64,000 bases of DNA from JABGPL01 sp964387885 (GTDB taxonomy: Bacteria > Electryoneota > AABM5-125-24 > Hatepunaeales > Hatepunaeaceae): NCBI GenBank assembly GCA_964387885.1, contig CAYLYZ010000012.1:1-64000 (forward strand). Direction: 5' to 3'. Positions within the stretch are counted from its first letter, which is position 1; every line of letters begins with the position of its first letter. The notes under the pieces are model-generated. The model had not been told where the DNA came from and did no database searches. It saw only the letters and a program-made list of their open reading frames with translations. A program made the position numbers and the translations under genes. Below are positions 53,184 to 61,866 of the stretch, one piece after another.

Positions 53184-54953
53184 TTACAGTAAAAACATCA
53201 AACACAAATAGATAACAACTGGGATTGTAATCAAACCCACAGGGTAAATACTCCTGTGAATGCTGCGTCTAATGACTGCCCTGATTGAATCGCGGGAGTC
53301 TTTATTGAAACCGGAAACTACTAATACCGGTGTGATACTGAAATTAACAGCGTTTGCGATCCCTGCCTGAGCGAAAATGTTGACTCGACGTGTGATCCCA
53401 CCGATGAAGACTCGGTCAGCTACTTTGTTAAAATTGTTGAAACCCCAGTCTGTGATCCTGTAGAACAATTTTCCACCTTTGCGGTAGAACCAGTCGAAAT
53501 CGAGATTTGTTGCTCGAATTTCTGCCGGGTGCAAACCTGAATAGGTGAAAAATACAAATGCTAATGCTGCGAACAGCAGAAGTTGTAATTGACCGACCAC
53601 GTGTGCGGCAGTATATGGCACATAATCAACTACGTATGGGAGAATGTTATAGAGGAATTTCGGAAAGATTCCAATAAAAACACAGAAGAAGGCTGCAATA
53701 CCCATTGCGATTAACATGTTCAGAGGTGGCTCCTTCACACGAATTCCAGAGTCTTTCCCAAAGAAAGCGAAGAACGGAACCTTTATCCCTGCATGATGAA
53801 GTACGCCTGCTGAAGCGAATTGGAGAATTAACCAGATTACGACGAGGTGTTCATGTCCGGAAGCACTAACTATCATCGACTTGCTAATGAAACCGCTGAA
53901 AAGTGGGAAGGCTGAAATAGAGGCGGCTCCGATTATGCAGAATAATGCCGTCAATGGCATGGTTTTGTATATCCCACCCAGATCAGTACACTTTACCTTG
54001 CCCGTCATCTGCAGAACACTTCCAACTGACATGAAGAGCAGAGCTTTGTAGAGGATATGGGAGAATGCATGTGACACTGTGCCGTTGAGGGAGAGCTCTG
54101 TCCCTATGCCAATGCCGACCATCATGAAGCCGACCTGATTCATCAAACTGTATGAAAGGACGCGCCTGAGATCGTTTTCTATTACAGCAAAGAATATCGG
54201 GAATATCGTCATAATCGCGCCGAGCCAGACCAGTAACTCTGTGCCAGGAAAAGTCCTCGCCATGAGGTAAACCGCGCTCTTGGTGGTCATTGCACTTAAA
54301 AAAACAGCACCGGTAACGGTAGCATTGGGGTAGGCATCCGGTAGCCAACCGTGTAGCGGTGGAATTGCAGCGTTAACGGCTATCCCGAGGAAAATCAGCC
54401 AGGAGGATAAGCCATTTAGACCGATAAAAGAGAATTCGGTTGTTCCACGTTCATGGATGTACATCATTATTCCAGCGAGCAGAATCAATCCGCCAACTAT
54501 GTGAACCAGCACATATCGGTATGCAGCGCGTTGTGATTCTTTTGTCCGATTGGCGAGGACCAGGAAAGTCGAACAGACTGACATAATCTCCCAGAATATG
54601 TACAGGCTGAACACATCTCCTGCAAATGTTACCCCGAGTGCTCCTCCGGCATAGCAGAGAGCTGCGATGTGCTGGATGTCATCCTTGACCTTCAGCGCGA
54701 AAAGGACGCCAATGAACGATATCAGGGTGAAGATATAAGCAAAAACGAGACTGAGCTTATCGACACGGTTCAGAACAATGTCGAAGTCATGAATGACAAA
54801 TGCACACGATTTCCCTTCCGGCAGGCTGAGAATGACCACATAAACCAGTACTGGCAGGAGCAGCATGTAGACTTGCTTCAGCTTGCCTTTGATGAGTGGC
54901 AGAAGCAACGCACCAACAATGAAAATTGCTGCCGGTGGGAGATTACTCATCAT
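53184..54953 (-). CDS. Mrp/Mbh-type antiporter D subunit (NuoL/MrpA-N-like), long form
   Basis: 589 aa from ATG 54953 (54950 also possible), overlapping the upstream 81-aa gene by 11 nt. About 14 transmembrane helices; the Proton_antipo_M core has the conserved PPLHGWLPDAYPNA loop, KSAVYLMAR with the channel Lys, and HILYKALLFM. A C-terminal extension with FDWFYRKGGKLFYRITDWG resembles the tail of NuoL/MrpA-type subunits, so this copy may take the place of the N-terminal part of MrpA. Last gene of the antiporter operon; moves H+ or Na+ across the inner membrane. Confidence 0.88.
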   Translation of the reverse strand: MMSNLPPAAIFIVGALLLPLIKGKLKQVYMLLLPVLVYVVILSLPEGKSCAFVIHDFDIVLNRVDKLSLVFAYIFTLISFIGVLFALKVKDDIQHIAALCYAGGALGVTFAGDVFSLYIFWEIMSVCSTFLVLANRTKESQRAAYRYVLVHIVGGLILLAGIMMYIHERGTTEFSFIGLNGLSSWLIFLGIAVNAAIPPLHGWLPDAYPNATVTGAVFLSAMTTKSAVYLMARTFPGTELLVWLGAIMTIFPIFFAVIENDLRRVLSYSLMNQVGFMMVGIGIGTELSLNGTVSHAFSHILYKALLFMSVGSVLQMTGKVKCTDLGGIYKTMPLTALFCIIGAASISAFPLFSGFISKSMIVSASGHEHLVVIWLILQFASAGVLHHAGIKVPFFAFFGKDSGIRVKEPPLNMLIAMGIAAFFCVFIGIFPKFLYNILPYVVDYVPYTAAHVVGQLQLLLFAALAFVFFTYSGLHPAEIRATNLDFDWFYRKGGKLFYRITDWGFNNFNKVADRVFIGGITRRVNIFAQAGIANAVNFSITPVLVVSGFNKDSRDSIRAVIRRSIHRSIYPVGLITIPVVIYLCLMFLL

Positions 54954-55188
54954 AGTATTTCTCATCACGCTTGACAATAAACCGCAGTACCACCGAAACG
55001 ATGATCAAAATTACATATGACACGAAGCCGTATGCTGAGTAAAAGTTGACCTTATCCTCCCACGGGAAATAGCCGTGTTTAGGGACGAAAAAGTCAATCC
55101 CAACCAGCAAGCCGAGCGCGATATACAAAGACCAAACCAGTATCTTTATGTTGCGCGGATTGTCAAATATTTTGAACTCTTTCTTCAT
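54943..55188 (-). CDS. Small two-helix membrane protein of the antiporter operon
   Basis: 81 aa. Basic N-terminus (KKEFKIFDNPRNIK), a helix ILVWSLYIALGLLVGIDFFV, the loop PKHGYFPWEDKVNFYSAYG and a second helix SYVILIIVSVVLRFIV, then charged DEKYYDE. Its stop overlaps the next start (ATGATGAGTAA), so translation is coupled. No family name is recognised; likely an accessory subunit of the complex. Confidence 0.72.
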   Translation of the reverse strand: MKKEFKIFDNPRNIKILVWSLYIALGLLVGIDFFVPKHGYFPWEDKVNFYSAYGFVSYVILIIVSVVLRFIVKRDEKYYDE

Positions 55189-55224
55189 TTAATGCGTTAC
55201 TAAGCTTCCCTTCTTGTTAGGAAA

Positions 55225-55338
55225 TTAAAGAATAAACGTCAGGATCAAGTATCCTACAGAAATTGCAATGGCTACAAACAGCGCGGTTTTATAGCCGGGA
55301 ACTGCTTCGTGCTCAGTATTGTTATTTTCTTCTGTCAC
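55225..55338 (-). CDS. 37-aa single-helix membrane protein
   Basis: GTG 55338 with GGATAGG five nt upstream, beginning six bases after the upstream gene's stop and ending TAA. Acidic N-terminus (TEENNNTEHEAVPGY), then one helix with KTALFVAIAISVGYLILTFIL to the C-terminus. Small single-helix proteins of this shape act as assembly or stability subunits in respiratory complexes. The identity is inferred only from placement, start signal and hydrophobicity. Confidence 0.6.
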   Translation of the reverse strand: MTEENNNTEHEAVPGYKTALFVAIAISVGYLILTFIL

Positions 55339-55344
55339 GGTAAC

Positions 55345-56826
55345 CTATCCCCCTGTGTAAGTTTGAACAGCGAGCTTTGCCAGATTCAAAAACGGCTGTG
55401 GGTAAAAGAACAGAAAAACTGAAACCACAGCTGTGAAAACGAGAGGACCTACACACCAGAAGGGAGCCTCCTCAATCTTGCGGTCAAACTGAGCTTCTTC
55501 ATCCGTACAGAAAAAAGCCCTGTATACAATTGGCAGGAAATATGCCGCGTTCAACAGTGTACTTGACAGCAGTATAAACAACATCAGTGGCTGATCCGCC
55601 TGGAGAGTTCCAAGCAGTATATACCACTTGCTCAGGAATCCACCGGTTGGCGGAAATCCTATCACGCTTAAGGAACCGATAAAGAACGCTATCATTGTCA
55701 CAGGCATCCGTCTACCAAGTCCGACCATCTGGCTGAGGTATTTATGTCCAGTTGCGACAAATATCGCTCCTGCACAGAAAAACAGAGTGATCTTTCCGAA
55801 TGCATGCATCAGAATGTGCAGCATCCCTCCCGTCATTCCCTGTTTTGATAGCAGAGCTGCACCAAGCACTATGTATGACAACTGCCCAATTGTTGAGAAT
55901 GCGAGACGGCGTTTCAAACTGTCCTGAGACAGAGCAACGAGAGATCCTGCTAATATTGTAAATGCTGCCACCCAACATAGCGCTGTTCCAAGTTCAAACA
56001 TTTGCAGGTTATTCACTCCAAATATACCCGTCACCACTCTGAAGATAGAAAATACACCAACCTTGACAACTGCAACTGCGTGTAATAGTGAGCTCACCGG
56101 AGTTGGCGCAACCATCGCAGCTGGAAGCCATGGATGGAAGGGCATTACCGCTGCTTTTGCGAATCCGAAGATGAACATAAAAAATAGAACCGACATCAAG
56201 CCCTTAGACATCCCAGCCGAGAGTATCCCGGAATTGGAAAACTCAAGGGTTCCGGTAATGTTGTATATTATCAACATCGCAGGAAGCACCAGTCCGATTG
56301 ACGATCCGAGGATGAATGTCAGGTATTTCCTTCCGGAAGCTCGGGCTTCAGCATCCTGATGATGTGTGACTAACGGGAATGTAGCCAGCGACAATATCTC
56401 ATAGAACAGATATAATGTGAACAGATTGGCAGCAAACGCAACCCCGATAGTCCCGGATAATGCAAGGGCGAAGAAACAGTAATATCTTGTCTGGCTGTGC
56501 TCTTTTAAACCGCGCATGTAGCCGATTGAGTATCCAGTGGTGACTATCCATAATGTCGAAGATACCAGGGCAAACAGGAGCCCCATTGCATCAACCCGGA
56601 ATTTGAGCGCAACACCGGCAACAACCTCGACTAACTGGTATTCGATAACAGATCCCTTCAGGACCAACGGTACCATTGAACCGACTATTACCAGCTTCAC
56701 AATACCCGCGAGGAATGACCAGCCTTCGCGAACGTTAGGGTGTTTTCGGGAGAGTAATATCGGGACTACTACAAGCATAGAAGTCAGGACTGCCAGAAAT
56801 GGTTTTATGGATGTTACTGTATCCAT
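55345..56826 (-). CDS. Mrp-type antiporter D subunit, copy 2
   Basis: 493 aa, about 14 transmembrane helices. Proton_antipo_M family: MPFHPWLPAAMVAPTPVSSLLHAVAVVK is the core channel segment, with HILMHAFGKITLFFCAG and IGFPPTGGFLSKWYIL following. Proton/cation translocating subunit. It follows the other 493-aa D subunit after a repeat-filled gap of 147 bp. Confidence 0.92.
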   Translation of the reverse strand: MDTVTSIKPFLAVLTSMLVVVPILLSRKHPNVREGWSFLAGIVKLVIVGSMVPLVLKGSVIEYQLVEVVAGVALKFRVDAMGLLFALVSSTLWIVTTGYSIGYMRGLKEHSQTRYYCFFALALSGTIGVAFAANLFTLYLFYEILSLATFPLVTHHQDAEARASGRKYLTFILGSSIGLVLPAMLIIYNITGTLEFSNSGILSAGMSKGLMSVLFFMFIFGFAKAAVMPFHPWLPAAMVAPTPVSSLLHAVAVVKVGVFSIFRVVTGIFGVNNLQMFELGTALCWVAAFTILAGSLVALSQDSLKRRLAFSTIGQLSYIVLGAALLSKQGMTGGMLHILMHAFGKITLFFCAGAIFVATGHKYLSQMVGLGRRMPVTMIAFFIGSLSVIGFPPTGGFLSKWYILLGTLQADQPLMLFILLSSTLLNAAYFLPIVYRAFFCTDEEAQFDRKIEEAPFWCVGPLVFTAVVSVFLFFYPQPFLNLAKLAVQTYTGG

Positions 56827-56850
56827 TTATGTTCTGTTTTGCTTCCTTTA

Positions 56851-56977
56851 GTAGGGCGGGATCTTATCCCGCCGTAATGGCTATCATATCTTGTCGGGTT
56901 AAGAACCCGACCTACGTGACTTATCCCGCTGTTTTACCACCATGTTCATTATTTGTCGGAATAAGATTCCGACCTAC
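56851..56977. repeat. Three palindromic elements inside the antiporter operon
   Basis: GTAGGGCGGGATCTTATCCCGCC (56851-56873), GTCGGGTTAAGAACCCGACCTAC (56893-56915) and GTCGGAATAAGATTCCGACCTAC (56955-56977). The last one overlaps the 3' end of the next gene: its final CTA supplies that gene's TAG stop on the minus strand. Confidence 0.85.
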
Positions 56978-58455
56978 ATTACAGGCACCGCATACTGAAT
57001 AACATTCGTCACAATATTATTCGTGTACAATCCGATCATAATTAGTGCTATTGCTACTACAACCAACGGTATTAACATAACCGCTGGAGCTTCCGAAACT
57101 TTCTCATCAGCATGCTCATGGCTTTCAGTTTCATGCCTGAAATATCCTATTTCGATTATCCGGAAGAACAGCACTGCGTTTATTAGACTGGAAAGGATCA
57201 ACGCTGCCATGAACTCCCACCTGCCAGCTTCTATAGCGCCCTGAATCAGGTACCATTTACTGAAAAAACCACATGTCGGAGGAACTCCTATCATTGATAG
57301 TGCTCCAACGATAAAAGCTCCCATTGTAACCGGCATTTTGCGGAAAAGTCCATGGAAATCGGCAAGTTGGTGTCGTTGCAGTTTGAATATTACGATCCCG
57401 GCTACCAGGAATAGGCACAACGTCATTAGTGCGTCATTCAGGATGTGTAAAATCGCACCTGTGATCCCGATTGTATTACCAAGCCAGACTCCTCCAACCA
57501 TATACCCGACCTCAGAAACTATCAGGAATGTCAGCATCTTCCTGAAATCACGCTGAGCAAGCGCTTGCAGCGATCCCCCTATTATTGCAATAACTGCACA
57601 CCATACAACAGCAGTTTGCCAGGCGAAATTTCCGAATGAAAACTCCGCTGAATAAACCGAGAACATAATCCGGATCATTATGTACACGGACACCTTAGTC
57701 ATCAATGGAGCGATCAGGCATATTGAAGCTGATGGAGCATGTGTATAGGCATTCGGCAGCCAGCCATGCGCCGGGAAAAATGCCATTTTGATCCAAATGC
57801 CGACAATAATTAGAATAAAACCGACCAGCACAGCACTATTGCCGGATATTGAGGGCAGAATCCTGTAAATATCTGCCATATTAAGAGAACCGGTTGTGAT
57901 GTACAAATGTCCGACTCCCAGCAAATAAAGACTTGCACCGACAGTGCCGAGGATCAGGTAATTAAAAGTCGATATAAGTGCCCGGTCTTTTCCGAGAGCG
58001 AGCAGTGCATAAGTTGCAAGAGCAGAAATCTCAAGCAGTACGTAGAGGTTGAATGCATCACCGGTTATTGTAATTCCCAGCAAACCAGTGGTCAGAAGCA
58101 AGTAAAGGATGTAAAACTGCGGGATCTTTTCTGGAAGTTCACGTTCGACAATCAGCTTTGAGTATATAACGCTGACGAGACTTACAAACGTGATGACCAC
58201 CAGCACCATTGCGTTAAGATGGTCAACAACGTACTCAATCCCGAACGGTGGCATCCATGCACCAAGCCTGTAGCTGATTTCTCCATCACTAATTACTTTC
58301 AGTAAGACAATAACGGATTGATGGAAGGAAAGTGCAATCGCAATTAACGTAATCGGGAAACTGAGTTTTCGGTGCAGCAAACCGCCCAGGCCGGCAAAGA
58401 AAGCTGCCAGCAATGGGATGATGACCAGTAGTATGGGTGCCTGAAACTCAGTCAT
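56974..58455 (-). CDS. mrpD: Mrp-type antiporter D subunit, copy 1
   Basis: 493 aa. FFPAHGWLPNAYTHAPSASICLIAPLMTK channel core, HILNDALMTLCLFLVAG and IGVPPTCGFFSKWYLI. Its ATG overlaps the MrpC stop by 8 nt, the canonical C-D order. The stop codon TAG is contributed by a palindromic repeat inserted at its 3' end, so the natural C-terminus may have been altered by a few residues. Confidence 0.92.
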   Translation of the reverse strand: MTEFQAPILLVIIPLLAAFFAGLGGLLHRKLSFPITLIAIALSFHQSVIVLLKVISDGEISYRLGAWMPPFGIEYVVDHLNAMVLVVITFVSLVSVIYSKLIVERELPEKIPQFYILYLLLTTGLLGITITGDAFNLYVLLEISALATYALLALGKDRALISTFNYLILGTVGASLYLLGVGHLYITTGSLNMADIYRILPSISGNSAVLVGFILIIVGIWIKMAFFPAHGWLPNAYTHAPSASICLIAPLMTKVSVYIMIRIMFSVYSAEFSFGNFAWQTAVVWCAVIAIIGGSLQALAQRDFRKMLTFLIVSEVGYMVGGVWLGNTIGITGAILHILNDALMTLCLFLVAGIVIFKLQRHQLADFHGLFRKMPVTMGAFIVGALSMIGVPPTCGFFSKWYLIQGAIEAGRWEFMAALILSSLINAVLFFRIIEIGYFRHETESHEHADEKVSEAPAVMLIPLVVVAIALIMIGLYTNNIVTNVIQYAVPVM

Positions 58456-58828
58456 CGGTTAGCTGCTCGTTAATTTCGTCTTCCTCAATCGTTCCGTACT
58501 TTGCATATATTTTCGCAATTATTGCCAGCGCAACACCAAGCGTACTGACAGAAACGACAATAGCTGTCAGCATCAAAACATGGGGCAGCGGATTGATATA
58601 TGCGGTCGGATCGATGTGGTGAGCAGCGCCGTGACCGTGCTCTATTATCGGGATGGTCGCCCCGCGTTTCGCTCCTATAGAGACATAGAAGAGGATTATT
58701 GCCGCCTGGAAAATACTGACACCGATCATCTTCTTAACGAGGTTGTTCTTTGCAATCATTGCGTAGAAACCGACCATCATTATCAGTATATAGAACCAGT
58801 AGTTGTATTTGGCGATTATAAATTCCAT
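58448..58828 (-). CDS. mrpC: Mrp-type antiporter subunit C (NuoK-like)
   Basis: 126 aa with three helices; YWFYILIMMVGFYAMIAKNNLVKKMIGVSIFQAAIILFYV and LPHVLMLTAIVVSVSTLGVALAI are typical of MnhC/NuoK. A His-rich loop (IPIIEHGHGAAHHIDPTAY) follows helix 2. It begins 3 nt after the MrpB-like gene and overlaps the D gene. Confidence 0.92.
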   Translation of the reverse strand: MEFIIAKYNYWFYILIMMVGFYAMIAKNNLVKKMIGVSIFQAAIILFYVSIGAKRGATIPIIEHGHGAAHHIDPTAYINPLPHVLMLTAIVVSVSTLGVALAIIAKIYAKYGTIEEDEINEQLTDD

Positions 58829-58831
58829 GCT

Positions 58832-59590
58832 CTAAAGTCCACGCTCGTATTTACCATCGGATGACAGGTTGACGTAAATCAGAATCAGGTTTGCCATCAC
58901 CGCAATTGCTACACCAATTTCAACGCCGAGTATCCCGTGCGAGCGCGCCATAATGTTGTCCGTTGCCGGGAGGATAGCTGATAATGCGCTGTAATCCAGG
59001 AAGTTTCCCTCGAGCATAATGCAAATTACACCGATTCCGGAGTAGATTAGAACACCAAGAATGGCTAACACAAGGGTTGTTTTCTCGCGCATTCTTTTGA
59101 GAACCATCTTAAGGTCAAATCCAATCGCCAACAGTATGAAACTCGCACCAAGAATAACTCCGCCCTGGAAGCCTCCGCCGGGGCTGTGATGACCGTGGGC
59201 AATGACATATAGGGCATACAGCTGCATGAATGGAGCGAGCAGTCTGCAGATTGTCTTTACAATCAGGGTTTGATGTGGCAGCTCTTCGATAGTGTCTTCT
59301 GGTTTCTCATGGAGGTCTTTGCGACGGGTTCGCCTGAGAAGGGTATAGACTGCAATTCCCGCAGCAAAAACAACGGCAGTCTCAAACATCGTATCAAAAC
59401 CGCGATAATCGGCAAGAACGGAGGTTACCAGATTTGGAACGGATGTCTCTTCAATTGATTCTGTGATAAAGTGAGGTGACAGATGCGTACTCGCCGGAGC
59501 CTGCGGATCAGCCCAGTCCGGGAAACCATTCACTGCATAAAGGAGCAGCAAGCCAGTAGCAATCACAACGATCAGACCGATAATCTTCAA
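58832..59590 (-). CDS. mrpB: MbhE-MrpB fusion subunit
   Basis: 252 aa. The N-terminal part matches MbhE/MrpA-C (ADYRGFDTMFETAVVFAAGIAVYTLLR), and the C-terminal part is MnhB (YVIAHGHHSPGGGFQGGVILGASFILLAIGFD). In many Mrp loci these are separate or part of MrpA; here they are one chain. It overlaps the MbhD-like gene by 4 nt. Confidence 0.9.
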   Translation of the reverse strand: MKIIGLIVVIATGLLLLYAVNGFPDWADPQAPASTHLSPHFITESIEETSVPNLVTSVLADYRGFDTMFETAVVFAAGIAVYTLLRRTRRKDLHEKPEDTIEELPHQTLIVKTICRLLAPFMQLYALYVIAHGHHSPGGGFQGGVILGASFILLAIGFDLKMVLKRMREKTTLVLAILGVLIYSGIGVICIMLEGNFLDYSALSAILPATDNIMARSHGILGVEIGVAIAVMANLILIYVNLSSDGKYERGL

Positions 59591-59832
59591 TCTTTCGTCC
59601 TCCGGGTAGTCCTGAAAACAGCAGCGATGAAGAATATTGTACTGACTCCTGCACCGACGGCAGCTTCAGTGAATCCAACATCAACCGCTCCCATCTCAGC
59701 CCATAGCAAGCACATCAGGAAACTGAATGTCCCAAAAATGATCGATGCACTCATCAAGTCTTTTGCATTGATGGATGCGATGGCAGTGATAGCAACCAAA
59801 ATCAGTATTATTAGATCAAACTGCCAGATCAT
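59587..59832 (-). CDS. MbhD/DUF4040-like subunit
   Basis: 81 aa from ATG 59832, with GGGAGGGGAAAATAAAG upstream; a longer frame to 60015 is repeat DNA. LILVAITAIASINAKDLMSASIIFGTFS and AEMGAVDVGFTEAAVGAGVST are the DUF4040 signature, a piece that belongs to the C-terminal part of classic MrpA. First gene after the repeat-filled break in the operon. Confidence 0.88.
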   Translation of the reverse strand: MIWQFDLIILILVAITAIASINAKDLMSASIIFGTFSFLMCLLWAEMGAVDVGFTEAAVGAGVSTIFFIAAVFRTTRRTKD

Positions 59833-60163
59833 CTTTATTTTCCCTCCCCTTCGTCGTTCCTGCGAACGCAGGAACCCAGAGAAGTCTGATGAGAATCCGA
59901 CATACCCTCTTGTCGCATGGGAATTTGTTTTTCCGTCAGGCGGGGACACCTGACGGCACTTCCTGATTTGAAATAAATCCCATAACCAGTAGGATAGGCA
60001 TTCCTGCCTGTCCATCCCGCTAAGCGGGATTCAGAGAGCAGTAGTATTGGATTATTTTGAATCCGCTTTGCAGCGGATGGTCGAACAGGAATGTCCAACC
60101 TACTGGGACTTAGCGCAATGGATTGTCGGATAGGAATGTTCGACCTACTGAAACTATGGAGAC
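59833..60163. repeat. 331-bp cluster of palindromic elements inside the antiporter operon
   Basis: Contains TTCCTGCGAACGCAGGAA (59860s), GTCAGGCGGGGACACCTGACGG (59936-59957), CCAGTAGGATAGGCATTCCTGCCTGTCC (about 59988), ATCCCGCTAAGCGGGAT (about 60014), CCGCTTTGCAGCGG (about 60063), and two AACCTACTGGGAC/GACCTACTGAAAC-ended hairpins near 60080-60145. It separates mrpG from the MbhD-like gene. No gene is seen. Confidence 0.75.
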
Positions 60164-60529
60164 TCATTCCTTTTCCCCCCCCTCCTCATCCTGCTTATCC
60201 TCCGGATTATCTTCTGATTCCTTCGCCCAAGGTTTCACTCCCGCATCATATCCCGCTTCAATGATGTGGTGAGTAGCTGCCGGACTTGCCATAAAAATAA
60301 AGACCAGTATAAATAATATCTTAATACTGACAAGTACAGCACCCACAGAGAGGTGATGCAGATTATACAATGCCAGCCCTGAGAGCACAAGCATTGAAGA
60401 CATGGTATCCCCCTTACCAGCAGCTTGCATCCTTGAGTAAAAATCGGGAAAACGTAATATGCCTATTGTTGTCGCGAAGAAGAAGAGTAGCCCAACGCAA
60501 ATCAGACCTGCTGAGATTATGTCAATCAT
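60164..60529 (-). CDS. mrpG: Mrp-type antiporter subunit G
   Basis: 121 aa. MnhG/PhaG pattern: AGLICVGLLFFFATTIGILRFPDFYSRMQAAGKGDTM, three helices, then an acidic cytoplasmic tail (ESEDNPEDKQDEEGGEKE) longer than usual. It overlaps mrpF by 4 nt. Confidence 0.93.
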   Translation of the reverse strand: MIDIISAGLICVGLLFFFATTIGILRFPDFYSRMQAAGKGDTMSSMLVLSGLALYNLHHLSVGAVLVSIKILFILVFIFMASPAATHHIIEAGYDAGVKPWAKESEDNPEDKQDEEGGEKE

Positions 60530-60846
60530 TCACCACTCTCCACATGTTCATGATCTACTGACTTGCGCCATCCGCCGGGGATGAAATTTTTCCGAGCCTG
60601 GAAATACCTGGCAGCTGCAAGCGTGGCGATGAAGTTCAAAAGTGCGTAAGCCAGTGCAATATCGACGAACATGTCTACACGCCTGAAAATAGTGCCGATT
60701 ATTATCAGTAGAACAGCTGTCTTGGTTCCGATGACATTGATCGCCATAATCCGGTCGATTGCAGTTGGCCCGACAATCCCGCGATAGAGAGTGAGGAACA
60801 TCAGAACGAGAATTCCAACTCCGATATAGATGAAGAAAGTCTCCAT
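60526..60846 (-). CDS. mrpF: Mrp-type antiporter subunit F
   Basis: 106 aa. MnhF pattern: RGIVGPTAIDRIMAINVIGTKTAVLL, three helices, and DIALAYALLNFIATLAAARYF. Begins 2 nt after mrpE. Confidence 0.94.
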   Translation of the reverse strand: METFFIYIGVGILVLMFLTLYRGIVGPTAIDRIMAINVIGTKTAVLLIIIGTIFRRVDMFVDIALAYALLNFIATLAAARYFQARKNFIPGGWRKSVDHEHVESGE

Positions 60847-60848
60847 GA

Positions 60849-61331
60849 TTATCCGGTTTCCTCAAAGATATGAGCGATTTTTTTCTCCATCTTGTCCTTG
60901 ATCAGCTCGGTGAATTTTGGGTGCAAAGTATGCACATAGAACTCATCTTCGATGATCCTGATAGTGATTGTTCCGGGAGTCAGTGTTATCGAGTTGCCAA
61001 GTGTGACGAGTGCAATATCTTTTTTGAGAGTTGACTTAAAATAGTATATCTGTGGATCAATCTCACGAATCATTCGCGGGTGCAATGCATAATATGCAAC
61101 ACTCAGGTTAGAGAGGATAACCTCGTACAATAGCCAGGGGATATAGGCAATAAACCTGAATGCTTCAGGCAGTCTTCCCTTTTTAGTCTTATTCGAAAAA
61201 ATGAGATCTCGAGAGAGGTGCGCGACCAGTAGGCAGGAGATTACGCCCAGTGATAAATGGAAAATATCAAACTTCCCGGACAGAAGTATCCAGAAAGCCA
61301 TCATTATTATAAAGGTGTACAGAAAAGTCAT
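60849..61331 (-). CDS. mrpE: Mrp-type antiporter subunit E
   Basis: 160 aa from ATG 61331, preceded by GGAGCAGG; a TTG at 61358 is less likely. MnhE pattern: FWILLSGKFDIFHLSLGVISCLLVA, LYEVILSNLSVAYYAL, and TLGNSITLTPGTITIRI. First gene of the operon, which runs E-F-G-MbhD-B-C-D-D-small-small-D. Confidence 0.93.
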   Translation of the reverse strand: MTFLYTFIIMMAFWILLSGKFDIFHLSLGVISCLLVAHLSRDLIFSNKTKKGRLPEAFRFIAYIPWLLYEVILSNLSVAYYALHPRMIREIDPQIYYFKSTLKKDIALVTLGNSITLTPGTITIRIIEDEFYVHTLHPKFTELIKDKMEKKIAHIFEETG

Positions 61332-61866
61332 CCTGCTCCGGTCTCGGTGTCCGAACAAGATCCCTTGGGAATCTTTCGTCCGGAAAATAGGTTAAGTTTA
61401 ATGTTATCAGGAAATTGCTGCAATAGCAAACTCCAAAAATGCTGACTTATAAAATATAGCTTATAGCATTAAATTGCAATCATTTTGGAATTTATCGGTA
61501 AATCTGAATACAATTTTCAATTTGTACAATTCAAGTAGTCAACGTTTCGTTACGGTGGATGTGAAAGGAGTACTCAAGCCATGCTTGAGTTTTTTTTCCT
61601 CCTCAATTAATAGTACTACTGCTCGAGCATGGCTTGAGCACTCCTGTTTGACGTTAAGTTTGGATTCTCTTTGCAAACTTACAAAGTGTGGAGATTACAT
61701 CCCAATTTTTCATATCCATCTTACTCAGTCACATCTTGACTTAATCATCAATCAGGTCTATATTAATATTAGAAATCCCGGGATTCATTCAGATCTGATT
61801 CCCCTGTTATATCCACACCTCACCGGCAAACCGTCCGATGTAGTATTTTTTTGAGGAGAAGTCATC
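61332..61866. other. Intergenic with a palindromic composite element
   Basis: 61567-61644 is a composite bounded by GGAGTACTCAAG and GAGCACTCC, with CTCAAGCCATGCTTGAG followed by nine T residues and a second GCTCGAGCATGGCTTGAGC. Its relative is at 27468-27569. GAGGAG just before 61867 is the ribosome site of the last gene. No gene is seen. Confidence 0.65.

Noticed and set aside
53184..61331. Respiratory complex I or membrane-bound hydrogenase
   Set aside because: Only antiporter-type membrane subunits are present. No iron-sulfur, NADH-binding or hydrogenase catalytic subunits are seen; MrpE, F and G are specific to Mrp-type antiporters and related Mbh arms.
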